64,000 nucleotides of DNA from Ferrovibrio sp046294345 (GCA_046294345.1 JBKBJT010000004.1:71427-135426); one strand, 5' to 3'. Numbered from the stretch's first letter, positions 16,003 through 25,289 are shown. The notes: a model not told the origin generated them from the letters alone. Translations and numbers: made by a program.

Positions 16003-17904
16003 ATGGCGAGTCGCTATGAACAGGTCTTTGCCGCGGCCAAAGCCGATCCGGAAGCTTTCTGGGCCGAGGCGGCCGCGCCGCTGCACTGGTTCAGGAAATG
16101 GGACCGCGTGCTGGATGCCTCCAATCCGCCTTTCTATCGGTGGTTTGCCGGCGCCGAAACGAATACCTGCTACAATGCGCTCGACCGCCATATCGAGGCG
16201 GGCCATGGCGATCGCGTCGCCCTGATCTACGACTCCCCGGTTACAAGTACCGTCCGCCGTTTCACCACCCGCGAGTTGCGCGACCGTGTTGCCCGTCTGG
16301 CCGGTGCTCTGACCGCTTTGGGTGTTGCCAAGGGCGACCGTGTCATCATCTACATGTCGATGACGCCAGAGGCCGTCATGGCCATGCTGGCCTGCGCGCG
16401 CATCGGCGCGATCCATTCTGTGGTGTTCGGTGGCTTTGCGCCGCGTGAACTTGCTACCCGCATCGACGATGCCAAGCCGAAGCTGATCATTGCATCTTCC
16501 TGCGGCCTGGAGCCCGGTCGTGTGGTGGAATACAAGCCGCTGCTCGATCAGGCCATCGAGATGGCAACGCATAAGCCTCAGCATTGTCTGGTTCACCAGC
16601 GCCAGATGTATCAGGGGCCGATGACCGCCGGCCGCGACCTCGATTTCGATGCCGAAGCCGACAGGGCCGCGCCAGCCGATTGCGTGCCGGTGAAAGCCAC
16701 CGACCCGCTCTATGTGCTCTATACTTCGGGCACCACGGGTATTCCCAAGGGTGTGGTGCGCCATAACGGCGGCCATATGGTGGCACTGCACTGGTCGATG
16801 CAGAATGTCTATGGCATGAAACCGGGCGAGGTATTCTGGGCCGCGTCCGATGTGGGCTGGGTGGTCGGGCATTCCTATATAGTCTATGCGCCGCTGCTGT
16901 TCGGCTGCACGACCGTGCTTTATGAAGGCAAGCCGGTCGGCACTCCCGATGCCGGCGCTTATTGGCGTGTGATCGAGCAGCACAAGGTGTCGGTGCTGTT
17001 CACCGCGCCGACAGCCTTCCGCGCCATCAAGAAGGAAGATCCGAAAGCCGAACTGATCGGTAAATACGATCTCTCCGGTTTTCGTACCCTGTTCCTAGCG
17101 GGTGAACGAGCCGATCCCGATACGGTGAAATGGGCGGAAGATAATCTCAAGCGGCCGGTGATCGACCATTGGTGGCAGACCGAGACCGGCTGGCCGGTGG
17201 CGTCCAACTGCATGGGCATAGAGCAACTGCCGGTCAAGCATGGCTCGCCCACACGGGTCGTGCCGGGTTATGACGTTCAGGTGGTGGACGATGACGGCCA
17301 TCCGGTGAAGGCCGGCGATATCGGCAATATCGTGATCAAACTGCCGTTGCCACCGGGTTGCCTGCCCACATTGTGGAACAACGACGAGGGCTTCAAGAAA
17401 AGCTACCTCACGCGTTTTCCCGGCTATTACAATACCGGCGATGCCGGTTTCATCGATGAGGACGGTTATATCTTCATCATGAGCCGTACGGACGACATCA
17501 TCAACGTGGCGGGGCATCGCCTGTCCACCGGAGGCATGGAAGAAGTGCTGGCCTCGCATCCCGATGTGGCCGAATGCGCCGTGGTTGGCGTGGCCGACCA
17601 ACTGAAAGGCCAGGTGCCTCTCGGTTTCGTCGTGCTCAAGGCCGGCGTTACCCGACCGGAGGATCAGATTCTGCGCGAGCTGGTGCAGTTGGTGCGCGAG
17701 AAGATCGGGCCGGTGGCCGCCTTCAAGCAGGCCGTGGTGGTGAAACGGTTGCCGAAAACACGTTCCGGAAAGATACTGCGTGGCACGATGCAAAAGATTG
17801 CCGACGCGCAGGAATACCGCATGCCCGCCACCATCGACGACCCCGCCATTCTGGGTGAGATCGGTGAGGCGCTGCAGCCGCTCGGCTATGCCAAGCCGCA
17901 CTAG
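16003..17904 (+). CDS. prpE: Propionate-CoA ligase (propionyl-CoA synthetase)
   Basis: Activates propionate to propionyl-CoA through an adenylate. The 633-aa protein begins with the ACAS_N domain (YEQVFAAAKADPEAFW) and has the AMP-binding P-loop YTSGTTGIPKGV (240-251), DVGWVVGHSY, WWQTETGW and the acylation-controlling lysine in TRSGKILRGT (K590). The pattern NPPFYRWFAGAETNTCYN separates PrpE from acetyl-CoA synthetase. Translation uses GGGAGGA. No prpBCD genes or methylmalonyl pathway genes are in the window. ampG follows after 3 bp and is probably co-transcribed. Confidence 0.93.
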   Translation: MASRYEQVFAAAKADPEAFWAEAAAPLHWFRKWDRVLDASNPPFYRWFAGAETNTCYNALDRHIEAGHGDRVALIYDSPVTSTVRRFTTRELRDRVARLAGALTALGVAKGDRVIIYMSMTPEAVMAMLACARIGAIHSVVFGGFAPRELATRIDDAKPKLIIASSCGLEPGRVVEYKPLLDQAIEMATHKPQHCLVHQRQMYQGPMTAGRDLDFDAEADRAAPADCVPVKATDPLYVLYTSGTTGIPKGVVRHNGGHMVALHWSMQNVYGMKPGEVFWAASDVGWVVGHSYIVYAPLLFGCTTVLYEGKPVGTPDAGAYWRVIEQHKVSVLFTAPTAFRAIKKEDPKAELIGKYDLSGFRTLFLAGERADPDTVKWAEDNLKRPVIDHWWQTETGWPVASNCMGIEQLPVKHGSPTRVVPGYDVQVVDDDGHPVKAGDIGNIVIKLPLPPGCLPTLWNNDEGFKKSYLTRFPGYYNTGDAGFIDEDGYIFIMSRTDDIINVAGHRLSTGGMEEVLASHPDVAECAVVGVADQLKGQVPLGFVVLKAGVTRPEDQILRELVQLVREKIGPVAAFKQAVVVKRLPKTRSGKILRGTMQKIADAQEYRMPATIDDPAILGEIGEALQPLGYAKPH

Positions 17905-17907
17905 TCC

Positions 17908-19287
17908 GTGACGGCCGTCTCTCGCCTGCGTGACTGGCTGGCGGCCTTTGCGGTCTATCGCGACCGACGGGTGTTGGCGATTGCGGTGCTTGGCTTCGCG
18001 TCCGGCCTGCCGCTGGCGCTGACCGGTCAGACCCTGCAGGCGTGGCTGACCGAATCGGGCGCTTCGCTGAAAGATATCGGCCTTTTCGCCCTGGTCGGTG
18101 TGCCCTACACGCTGAAATTCATCTGGGCACCGCTGGTCGACCGCCTGCCGCTGCCGCTGCTGACCCGCTGGCTGGGTCGGCGGCGCGGCTGGCTGGTTTT
18201 TGCGCAGGCCCTGCTGATGCTTGCCATCACCGCGCTGGCTTTCAGCAATCCGGGGCAGGCGCTCGCCTTCACCGCCCTCTGCGCCGTGGCCGTGGCCTTC
18301 GCTTCCGCCACGCAGGACATCGTGATCGATGCCTGGCGTGTGGAGATCCTGGAGGAGCGCCAGCTGGCCGCCGGCGCTGCTGCCATCGTGTTCGGCTACC
18401 GCATCGGCATGCTGGTCTCTTCGGCCGGTGCGCTGTACCTCGCCACGGTTTTCGCCTGGCCGCTGGTCTATCTGGCCATGGCGGCAATCCTGGTGATTGG
18501 CGCGGTCACCGTGTTGCTGGTTGGGGAACCGGCGGCAAAGCCATGTGGCGATGCCGAACGCCGCTTTGCCGAAGCCGAATCCTGGCTGTCCGTGCGCCCG
18601 CATCTGTCTGGCACAACGGCCGCCGTGATGGCGTGGCTCTATGCCAGCGTCGCCGGTCCCTTCCTGCAGTTCATGAGCCGCAAGGGTTGGATCGGTATCC
18701 TGCTATTCGTGATGCTGTTCAAACTGGGCGACAGCCTCGCGGGTGTGCTGGCCACCAGTTTCTATCTCAATCTTGGTTTCACCAAAGCCGAGATTGCGGA
18801 GGTAAGCAAACTCTACGGTTTCGCCGCCACCATGCTAGGGTTGTTTCTCGGTGGCTGGCTAATGCAAGCCGTTGGACTGTACCGCGCGCTGTGGGTCTGC
18901 GGCATCCTGCAGATGGGCTCCAACCTGTTGTTCGCCGTGCTGGCGATGCGCGGCCATGACCTGTGGTTTCTGGCGCTGACGGTCGGCGTCGAGAACCTCG
19001 CCAGTGGCATGGGCACTGCCGCCCTGGTCGCCTATCTCTCGGCGCTCTGCGACATCGCCTATACCGCCACGCAATATGCATTGCTGTCCTCGCTTACCGC
19101 CGTGGCCCGCACGGTGTTGTCGTCCTATGCCGGCTTCATGGCCGAATCGCTTGGCTGGCCAGTATTTTTCCTTGCTACCACGGTGGCCGCGTTGCCGGGG
19201 CTGATCTTGCTGGCCTGGCTGACACGGCGCGGCGCGGCCACGCGAATCGTGGAAAAACGCCCCGGAATTGTTCTGGCGGAAGACTGA
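17908..19287 (+). CDS. ampG: AmpG-family MFS muropeptide transporter
   Basis: A 459-aa major facilitator with about 12 transmembrane helices, related to AmpG permeases that import anhydromuropeptides for cell-wall recycling. Diagnostic segments: GFASGLPLALTGQTLQAWL near residue 30, VGVPYTLKFIWAPLVDR near 65 and SATQDIVIDAWR near 130. It starts with GTG 3 bp after the prpE stop. Coupling to prpE is unexpected for function; it may be simple read-through. No ampD or nagZ is nearby. Confidence 0.87.
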   Translation: MTAVSRLRDWLAAFAVYRDRRVLAIAVLGFASGLPLALTGQTLQAWLTESGASLKDIGLFALVGVPYTLKFIWAPLVDRLPLPLLTRWLGRRRGWLVFAQALLMLAITALAFSNPGQALAFTALCAVAVAFASATQDIVIDAWRVEILEERQLAAGAAAIVFGYRIGMLVSSAGALYLATVFAWPLVYLAMAAILVIGAVTVLLVGEPAAKPCGDAERRFAEAESWLSVRPHLSGTTAAVMAWLYASVAGPFLQFMSRKGWIGILLFVMLFKLGDSLAGVLATSFYLNLGFTKAEIAEVSKLYGFAATMLGLFLGGWLMQAVGLYRALWVCGILQMGSNLLFAVLAMRGHDLWFLALTVGVENLASGMGTAALVAYLSALCDIAYTATQYALLSSLTAVARTVLSSYAGFMAESLGWPVFFLATTVAALPGLILLAWLTRRGAATRIVEKRPGIVLAED

Positions 19288-19395
19288 CCTTTTTTGCGGA
19301 ATGTCTCGGCTTGGTATCGTTGGAATACCCAGATATGGGGCAGCTTGATCGATCCGACCCACAACATATTTTATTGCGGACGCGTTTTAGTATAT

Positions 19396-19413
19396 GTGTC
19401 ATATATTTGACAC
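19396..19413. promoter_or_regulatory. PHO-box-like site / inverted repeat upstream of the OlsB-like gene
   Basis: GTGTCATATATTTGACAC is a perfect 6-6-6 inverted repeat. Read as a direct repeat it is GTGTCAT-ATAT-TTGACAC, which matches the PhoB box layout CTGTCAT-N4-CTGTCAY at 6 of 7 and 5 of 7 positions. It ends 34 bp before the chosen ATG. Ornithine-lipid synthesis is PhoB-controlled in rhizobia, so a PHO box makes sense here. The alternative is a plain palindromic operator for another regulator. Confidence 0.55.
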
Positions 19414-19447
19414 CATTGCGTCACGTAGTAGCGCCATAGTCGGATTT

Positions 19448-20323
19448 ATGAACATGCAACTGCCGCTCTCCGTTCCCACGCTTGTCCCTCCCGCGCGCAA
19501 TCCGCGTAGCGGCTGGCAATGCGTGTCCGCCGATGGCCGTTTCGAGGTGCGCCTGACCCGCAGCCCGGAAGACATCGCGGCGGCACAGCGTTTGCGCTAT
19601 CAGGTGTTCTACGAAGAGATGGCCGCCGAGCCATCGCCAGAGATGGCGAAGCTGGGGCTGGATTTTGACCAGTTCGACCGCCTGTGCGACCACCTGATGG
19701 TGTTCGACCGCACCCGTCCGGAAGGCGAGCAGGCCGTTGGCACCTATCGTCTGCTGCGCCGTAGCATGGCCGAGATGCATGGCGGTTTCTATTCGGCCTC
19801 GGAATACGACCTCAAGCCGATGCTGGATTATGTCGGGACCAGCGGCGGGCTGCTCGAACTCGGCCGCTCCTGCGTGCATCGCGACTATCGCACCAATGCC
19901 ACAATCCAGTTACTGTGGCGCGGGATCTCGACCTATGTGTCGGACCACAACATCAGTTTCATGTTCGGCTGCGCGTCCTTCCCTGGCGTCAATCCGCAGG
20001 ATCATGCCCTGGCGCTCAGCTACCTCCACGCCAATCACCTGCCGCCGCAGGAATGGCGCGTGCGCGCGCTGCCCGAGCGTTACGTGTCGATGAATATAAT
20101 GCCGGCCGACCAGATCAACCCCCGCGCCGCCCTGCATGCGCTGCCGCCGCTGATCAAGGCTTACCTGCGTCTGGGCGCTTATATTGGCGACGGCGCCGTG
20201 GTCGACCACCAGTTCGGCACGACGGATGTATTCATCCTGCTGCCGGTCGAGCGTATCGCGCCGAAATACCAGAATCGTTTCTCGCCCGACGAGGGCTTGG
20301 TGCAGACCGAATACCACGCCTGA
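19448..20323 (+). CDS. OlsB-like ornithine acyl-ACP N-acyltransferase (GNAT fold)
   Basis: A 291-aa acyltransferase of the OlsB/hemolysin-like COG3176 group. Conserved blocks: RLRYQVFYEEM near residue 52, QFDRLCDHLMVFD, GTYRLLRR, the ELGRSCVHRDYR catalytic region near 140, and MFGCASFPGVNP. OlsB attaches a 3-hydroxy fatty acyl chain to ornithine, giving lyso-ornithine lipid, a phosphorus-free membrane lipid. The partner OlsA is not adjacent. Starts at 19394 and 19454 are also in frame; 19448 matches the usual N-terminus length. A PHO-like box upstream agrees with the function. Confidence 0.8.
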   Translation: MNMQLPLSVPTLVPPARNPRSGWQCVSADGRFEVRLTRSPEDIAAAQRLRYQVFYEEMAAEPSPEMAKLGLDFDQFDRLCDHLMVFDRTRPEGEQAVGTYRLLRRSMAEMHGGFYSASEYDLKPMLDYVGTSGGLLELGRSCVHRDYRTNATIQLLWRGISTYVSDHNISFMFGCASFPGVNPQDHALALSYLHANHLPPQEWRVRALPERYVSMNIMPADQINPRAALHALPPLIKAYLRLGAYIGDGAVVDHQFGTTDVFILLPVERIAPKYQNRFSPDEGLVQTEYHA

Positions 20324-20350
20324 ACGGCGGACAATCCCGATTTTGACCAG

Positions 20351-20383
20351 GCGGCGCCGGTTGTCGGCGCCGCTTTTGTTTGC
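20351..20383 (+). terminator. Rho-independent terminator
   Basis: GCGGCGCCG and CGGCGCCGC form a 9-bp GC-only stem with a GTTGT loop, followed by TTTTGTTT. It lies between the OlsB-like gene and the first acyl-CoA synthetase gene and probably ends the former. Confidence 0.8.
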
Positions 20384-20432
20384 GTAACATTGTGCCCTGA
20401 GGAAACGACCGGCAAAGAACGGCGGGACGGGC

Positions 20433-21968
20433 ATGAATATCGCGCATCTGCTGCATCGGGCGGCCAGTGTCTGGGGCGAGCGTCCGGCATTGTCGGTCGG
20501 CCGCGAGGTCAGGCTGACCTATTCGGATATGGGGCGCCGCGTGCCGCGCCTGGCCGCAGGGCTGATGGCCGCGGGCAAGCTGAAATCCGGCGACCGCGTC
20601 GCCATCGTGATGAAGAACAGCCCCGATTACTGGGAGGTTCTGTTCGCGCTCTGGCATGCCGGACTGGCCGCAGTGCCGATCAATGCCAAGTTGCACGCCC
20701 GCGAGGCTGCCTGGATCATCGACAACGTCCAGGCGAAGCTGGCTGTTGTCTCGGCTGCCTTCGCGGAAGATATTTCGGCCCTGAAACCCGAAATGCCGGA
20801 GCTGCAGCGGATCATCGTGGCTGAAGAAGCGGAATTCGCCAGTCTTTACTCCGCCGAGCCGCTGCCGCTGGCGACCGGAATCCGGCCTGACCACCTGGCC
20901 TGGCTCTTCTACACCTCCGGGACCACCGGGCGGCCCAAGGGCGCGATGCTTACCCATCGCAACCTGATGGTGGCCACAATGAACTATTTCGCCGATGTCG
21001 ATCGTGTCGATCCGACCGACAGTATCATCCATTGCGCACCGATCAGCCACGGTTCGGGCATGTACGGCCTGCCACACCTGGCGCGGGGCGCCAACCAAGT
21101 GATCCCGGCATCGGGAGGCTTCGATCCGGCCGAGACGCTGGACCTGATCGCGCATTGGCCGGGCTGTAATTTTTTCTTCGCGCCGACCATGGTGCATCGC
21201 TTGATCCATGCCCCGCAGATTGCGGGCGTCGACACATCGAACCTGAAAACCATCGTCTATGGCGGTGGGCCGATGTATGTGGCGGACCTGCAGCAGGCCA
21301 TGGCGGTGCTGGGGCCCAAGCTGGCGCAGATCTACGGCCAGGGCGAGGCGCCGATGACCATCACCGGCATGGACAAGCAGATGCACATCGATACCGGGCA
21401 TCCGCGCCATCTGGCCCGCCTGGGCTCGGCCGGCATCGCCCGCACCGATGTGGAGGTGCGTGTGGTTGATGCCGACGACAACCCGCTGCCAGCCGGTGAA
21501 ATCGGCGAGATTGTTTGTCGTGGTGAGATCGTGATGGCCGGCTACTGGCGGAATCCGGATGCTACGGCGCAGACTCTTCGCAATGGCTGGCTGCATACCG
21601 GCGACATGGGCAGCTTCGACGAGGATGGTTTCCTCACCCTGAAGGACCGCTCGAAGGACATGATCATTTCAGGCGGCAGCAACATCTATCCGCGCGAAGT
21701 GGAGGAAGTGCTGCTGCGGCATCCGGATGTCAGCGAGGTTTCGGTGGTAGGCAAACCCCATGCCGACTGGGGTGAAGAAGTGATCGCTTTCGTCGTTACG
21801 CGGCCTGGCGCGGAACTGAATGCCGGGCTGCTCGATCAGCTCTGTCTAGATAACATCGCCCGTTTCAAGCGGCCGAAGCAGTATCGTTTCATCGAGGCTT
21901 TGCCGAAGAACAACTACGGCAAGGTTCTGAAGACCGAGCTGCGGTCATTGCTGCAGAAGGAAAGCTGA
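20433..21968 (+). CDS. AMP-dependent acyl-CoA synthetase (first of a tandem pair)
   Basis: A 511-aa class I adenylate-forming ligase. P-loop YTSGTTGRPKGA begins at residue 160, the motif GWLHTGDMGSFDEDGF near 385, the hinge DRSKDMIISGGSNIYPREVEEVL and the catalytic lysine in NNYGKVLKTEL (K497). A weaker point is the A5-like motif IYGQGEAPMTIT, which replaces the usual YG-TE/GQTE sequence. The carboxylate substrate (fatty, aryl or other) cannot be named. The next ligase gene starts 2 nt after its stop, so the two are co-translated. Confidence 0.88.
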   Translation: MNIAHLLHRAASVWGERPALSVGREVRLTYSDMGRRVPRLAAGLMAAGKLKSGDRVAIVMKNSPDYWEVLFALWHAGLAAVPINAKLHAREAAWIIDNVQAKLAVVSAAFAEDISALKPEMPELQRIIVAEEAEFASLYSAEPLPLATGIRPDHLAWLFYTSGTTGRPKGAMLTHRNLMVATMNYFADVDRVDPTDSIIHCAPISHGSGMYGLPHLARGANQVIPASGGFDPAETLDLIAHWPGCNFFFAPTMVHRLIHAPQIAGVDTSNLKTIVYGGGPMYVADLQQAMAVLGPKLAQIYGQGEAPMTITGMDKQMHIDTGHPRHLARLGSAGIARTDVEVRVVDADDNPLPAGEIGEIVCRGEIVMAGYWRNPDATAQTLRNGWLHTGDMGSFDEDGFLTLKDRSKDMIISGGSNIYPREVEEVLLRHPDVSEVSVVGKPHADWGEEVIAFVVTRPGAELNAGLLDQLCLDNIARFKRPKQYRFIEALPKNNYGKVLKTELRSLLQKES

Positions 21969-21969
21969 C

Positions 21970-23526
21970 GTGTCGGATTTGGTTTACATCAGCGAGCATG
22001 CCCGCAGGACACCGGACAAACCGGCGGTGATCATGGCCGGCTCAGGGCGGATCACCACGTTTCGACAACTGGAGGAGAATTCCAATCGCGCTGCGCATCT
22101 GTTCCGTAAGCTCGGCCTGGAGCCACGTTGCCATGTGGCAATGGTAATCGAGAACCGGCCGGAATTCTTCGACGCCTGCTTCGGTGCAGATCGTGCGGGC
22201 CTATTCTACACGACGATCAGTACCAAGCTGACCGCCGAGGAGTTGGCCTATATCGTCACGGATTCCGGTTCCACTGTGCTGATCATCAGTGATGCATTTG
22301 CATCCATGGCGGCCGATCTGCACCGGCTCTGCCCGCAGGTGAAGCATTTCCTGATGATCGGCGATGTGGCCGATGGCTTCGAAAGCTGGGAGGCAGCATT
22401 GGCAGTCATGCCGGCAACGCCGGTTCCTGATGGGATGCAGGGTCGTGACATGCTGTATTCTTCGGGCACCACGGGCAAACCCAAGGGCGTGAAGCGGCCG
22501 ATCAATGGTGACCCGGTCGGCACGCGCAGCTATTTCGTCGATAATGGCTACAGTCTCTATGGTTATGGCGAGGACATGGTCTATCTCTGCCCGGCGCCGC
22601 TCTATCATGCTGCACCCCTGCGTTATTCCATGCTGGTATCGAAGGTGGGCGGCACACTGGTGGTCATGGAGCATTTCGATGCCGAAGAGTCATTGCGGCT
22701 GATCGAAAAGTATCATGTCACCCATTCCAACTGGGTGCCGACCATGTTCGTGCGCATGCTGAAGCTTCCGGCCGAGACGCGCAGCCGTTACGATCTTTCG
22801 TCCCATCGCGTTGCTATTCATGGTGCAGGGCCGATCTCGATGGCCACCAAGCAGCAGATGATCGACTGGTGGGGCCCGATCCTGCACGAATACTATGCTG
22901 CCTCCGAAGGCAACGGCATGACCTATATTACCAGCCAGGAATGGCTGACACATAAGGGGTCGGTCGGTCGCGCCATTATCGGCCGGCTGCATATCGTGGA
23001 TGACGAGAGCGGTGTAGAACTGGCGCCCGGGCAGTCCGGGCTGGTCTATTTCGCCGACGGACAGCCCTTCACCTATCACAACGATGAGGCCAAGACACAG
23101 CAGGCCTTCAACGCCAAAGGCTGGAGTACGCTGGGGGATGTCGGCTATGTGGACGACGAGGGCTATCTCTATCTCACCGACCGCAAGGCCTTCATGATCA
23201 TTTCCGGCGGCGTGAACATCTATCCGCAGGAAGCCGAGCATGTGCTGATCGAACATCCCAAGGTGGCTGATGTGGCGGTGATCGGCGTGCCCAATGAGGA
23301 TTTTGGCGAAGAGGTGAAGGCGGTGGTGCAGCCGGCCGACATGGCCGATGCCGGCCCGGCGCTGGCCGAGGAATTGCTGGCCTATTGTCGGCAGCGTCTG
23401 GCCAGCATCAAATGCCCGCGTTCGATTGATTTTGAGGAAACCCTGCCGCGGCACGCCACCGGCAAGCTGTACAAGCGCCTGATCAAAGACCGTTACTGGG
23501 GCAATCGCACCAGTCGTATTGTCTAG
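21970..23526 (+). CDS. AMP-dependent acyl-CoA synthetase (second of a tandem pair)
   Basis: A 518-aa adenylate-forming ligase, divergent in sequence from its neighbour. P-loop YSSGTTGKPKGV near 160, EYYAASEGNGMTYI as the A5 motif, DVGYVDDEGYLYLTDR, SGGVNIYPQEAEHVL and catalytic K499 in HATGKLYKRL. It resembles the acyl-CoA synthetases found in fatty-acid and steroid side-chain catabolism. It starts with GTG right after the first ligase. The stop overlaps the convergent reductase gene by 4 bp. Confidence 0.88.
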   Translation: MSDLVYISEHARRTPDKPAVIMAGSGRITTFRQLEENSNRAAHLFRKLGLEPRCHVAMVIENRPEFFDACFGADRAGLFYTTISTKLTAEELAYIVTDSGSTVLIISDAFASMAADLHRLCPQVKHFLMIGDVADGFESWEAALAVMPATPVPDGMQGRDMLYSSGTTGKPKGVKRPINGDPVGTRSYFVDNGYSLYGYGEDMVYLCPAPLYHAAPLRYSMLVSKVGGTLVVMEHFDAEESLRLIEKYHVTHSNWVPTMFVRMLKLPAETRSRYDLSSHRVAIHGAGPISMATKQQMIDWWGPILHEYYAASEGNGMTYITSQEWLTHKGSVGRAIIGRLHIVDDESGVELAPGQSGLVYFADGQPFTYHNDEAKTQQAFNAKGWSTLGDVGYVDDEGYLYLTDRKAFMIISGGVNIYPQEAEHVLIEHPKVADVAVIGVPNEDFGEEVKAVVQPADMADAGPALAEELLAYCRQRLASIKCPRSIDFEETLPRHATGKLYKRLIKDRYWGNRTSRIV

Positions 23527-24545
23527 GCGCCGGGTTTCCCCTTCGAGGTGGAATACTCGAAATGCAGCGGCTGTCCGCCATGCAGCAGCGGATAGATGGC
23601 ATGCGCGGCTGAAGCCGCCTCGGCAAAACCGGTGAGGATCAGTTTGAGTTTGCCGGGATAGGTGGCGATATCACCGATGGCGAAGATGCCGGGTTGTGAG
23701 GTCTGGCAGGTCGCCGGATCGACCGGCACATGATGGCGTTCAATTTCCAGCCCCCATTGCGCAATGGGGCCGAGTTCGCTGCGCAGTCCGAAAAAGGCGA
23801 GCAGCGCATCGGCCGGTAGGCGTCGGCTTTCGCCTTCCAGAGATTTTACCACCACGGCCTGCAGCCGGCCGTTTTCGCCTTCCAGCCTGTCAAGCTGGTA
23901 GGGCACCACGATGTCGAGGCCATGGCCGTTCAGGGCGCGCAGTTTCGCCACGCTGTCGGGCGCGGCACGGAACTGGTCGCGCCGGTGCACGAAGTCGATA
24001 TGGGTAGCGATACCGTGCAGCATCAGCGCCCAGTCCACGGCGGAATCACCCCCGCCAGCGATTACGATGCGTTTGCCACGATAATCCTCGGCACGACGCA
24101 CAAGATATTGCACGCCGCTGCCGCCGGGTTGGCCTTCATAGGTTTCGATTTTGTCGAGCGGCGGGCGGTTGGGGCCGAAGGCGCCGGCGCCGGCGGCGAT
24201 GATCACCGCGCGCGTTTCGATGGTCGTGCCCTTCGAAGTGACGAGCCGAAAGCCTGTATCGCCTGGCAGGTGGTCCAGTTTCTCCACCCGCTGACCCAGA
24301 TGATAGACCGGTGCAAACGGTGCGGCCTGCGCTTCCAGATTCTCGACCAGGCCGGCGCCGGAGATCATCGGGAAGCCCGGAATGTCGTAGATTGGCTTTT
24401 CCGGATACAACGCACTGCACTGTCCACCGATGGCATCCAGTGCATCGATCACCTGGCATTTCAGGCCGACCATGCCGCATTCGAATACGGCGAACAGCCC
24501 GACCGGGCCGGCGCCAATCACGGCGATATCGGTTTTGTGGATCAT
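23523..24545 (-). CDS. Ferredoxin-NADP+ reductase, thioredoxin-reductase-like (TrxR-type FNR)
   Basis: A 340-aa homodimeric flavoprotein of the type first described in green sulfur bacteria and Bacillus (YumC). FAD Rossmann motif GAGPVGLFAVFECG near residue 11, the CQVIDALDAIGGQCSALYPEKPIYDIPG region, NADPH motif IAGGGDSAVDWAL near 160, and the second FAD motif AIGDIATYPGKLKLIL. The redox-active CxxC of thioredoxin reductase is absent, as expected for this group. It could supply or drain electrons for ferredoxin-dependent oxygenases. Confidence 0.9.
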   Translation of the reverse strand: MIHKTDIAVIGAGPVGLFAVFECGMVGLKCQVIDALDAIGGQCSALYPEKPIYDIPGFPMISGAGLVENLEAQAAPFAPVYHLGQRVEKLDHLPGDTGFRLVTSKGTTIETRAVIIAAGAGAFGPNRPPLDKIETYEGQPGGSGVQYLVRRAEDYRGKRIVIAGGGDSAVDWALMLHGIATHIDFVHRRDQFRAAPDSVAKLRALNGHGLDIVVPYQLDRLEGENGRLQAVVVKSLEGESRRLPADALLAFFGLRSELGPIAQWGLEIERHHVPVDPATCQTSQPGIFAIGDIATYPGKLKLILTGFAEAASAAHAIYPLLHGGQPLHFEYSTSKGKPGA

Positions 24546-24677
24546 GACAGACGACTCAATGAAACCTGGACGGGACGTGGTTTTGTAACGTCTCGCGCGT
24601 GGGGATGCCAGTCGTGCCAGCCAACCCTATGATCCATTGTGGCTTTGGGATGCGGTCGGGGGCAGACAGGGTGGACC

Positions 24678-25289
24678 CTACCACATGGTTTGCCGCGCGC
24701 GGTCGGCCCAGGTCCGATCGTATTCCTCGCCACCGATGCGCTGCTGGCTGAGCGAAGCGAGGATCTGGCCGGGGCTGGGCAGGCTATCCTTCGCCAGATG
24801 TCGGGCCGGCTTCCACAATTCGGCCCGGATCACGGCGCGGGCGCACTGGAAATACACAGCGTCCACCGTGATCACCGCCACCGACCGCGGCGATTTTTCC
24901 TCCACTGCGAAAGACGCCAGCAGATCGGGATCGATGCTCAGCTTCGCACGGCCGTTGACCCGCAGCGTATTGCCCAGGCCGGGCAAAAGGAACAGCAGGC
25001 CGACCCGCGGATCGCCCACGATGTTGCGCAGGGAATCGATGCGGTTATTGCCGCGGCGATCCGGCAGCAGCAGGGTCTTCTCATCGGCCACCCGCACGCA
25101 GCCGGATCGGTCGCCGCGCGGGGAGCAATCCAGTCCCTCCGGCCCGACCGTGGCCAGGGTGACAAAGGGCGAGGCCTCGATATAAGCACGGTACTCCGGC
25201 GAGATGTAGTCGATCTCTTTGACGGTTGAGGTCTCCTGGGGAACGCCATACAGCGTTTGCAGTTCGGCGAGGGAGTTGATGATGGTCAT
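24678..25289 (-). CDS. Pyridoxamine 5'-phosphate oxidase family FMN-binding protein
   Basis: A 203-aa split-barrel flavoprotein. After a helical lead (INSLAELQTLYGVPQETS) it has the FMN-barrel blocks SPFVTLATVGPEGLDCSPRG, DEKTLLLPDRRGNNRIDSL and NPRVGLLFLLPG-like text (residues about 45-115), typical of the MSMEG_1061-type branch. It is not PdxH: the PLP-site residues of true pyridoxamine oxidase are lacking. The ATG at 25289 follows CAGGATTACCCG; the upstream in-frame ATG at 25325 adds 12 residues without similarity. Function unknown, probably a flavin- or F420-type reductase. Confidence 0.8.
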   Translation of the reverse strand: MTIINSLAELQTLYGVPQETSTVKEIDYISPEYRAYIEASPFVTLATVGPEGLDCSPRGDRSGCVRVADEKTLLLPDRRGNNRIDSLRNIVGDPRVGLLFLLPGLGNTLRVNGRAKLSIDPDLLASFAVEEKSPRSVAVITVDAVYFQCARAVIRAELWKPARHLAKDSLPSPGQILASLSQQRIGGEEYDRTWADRARQTMW

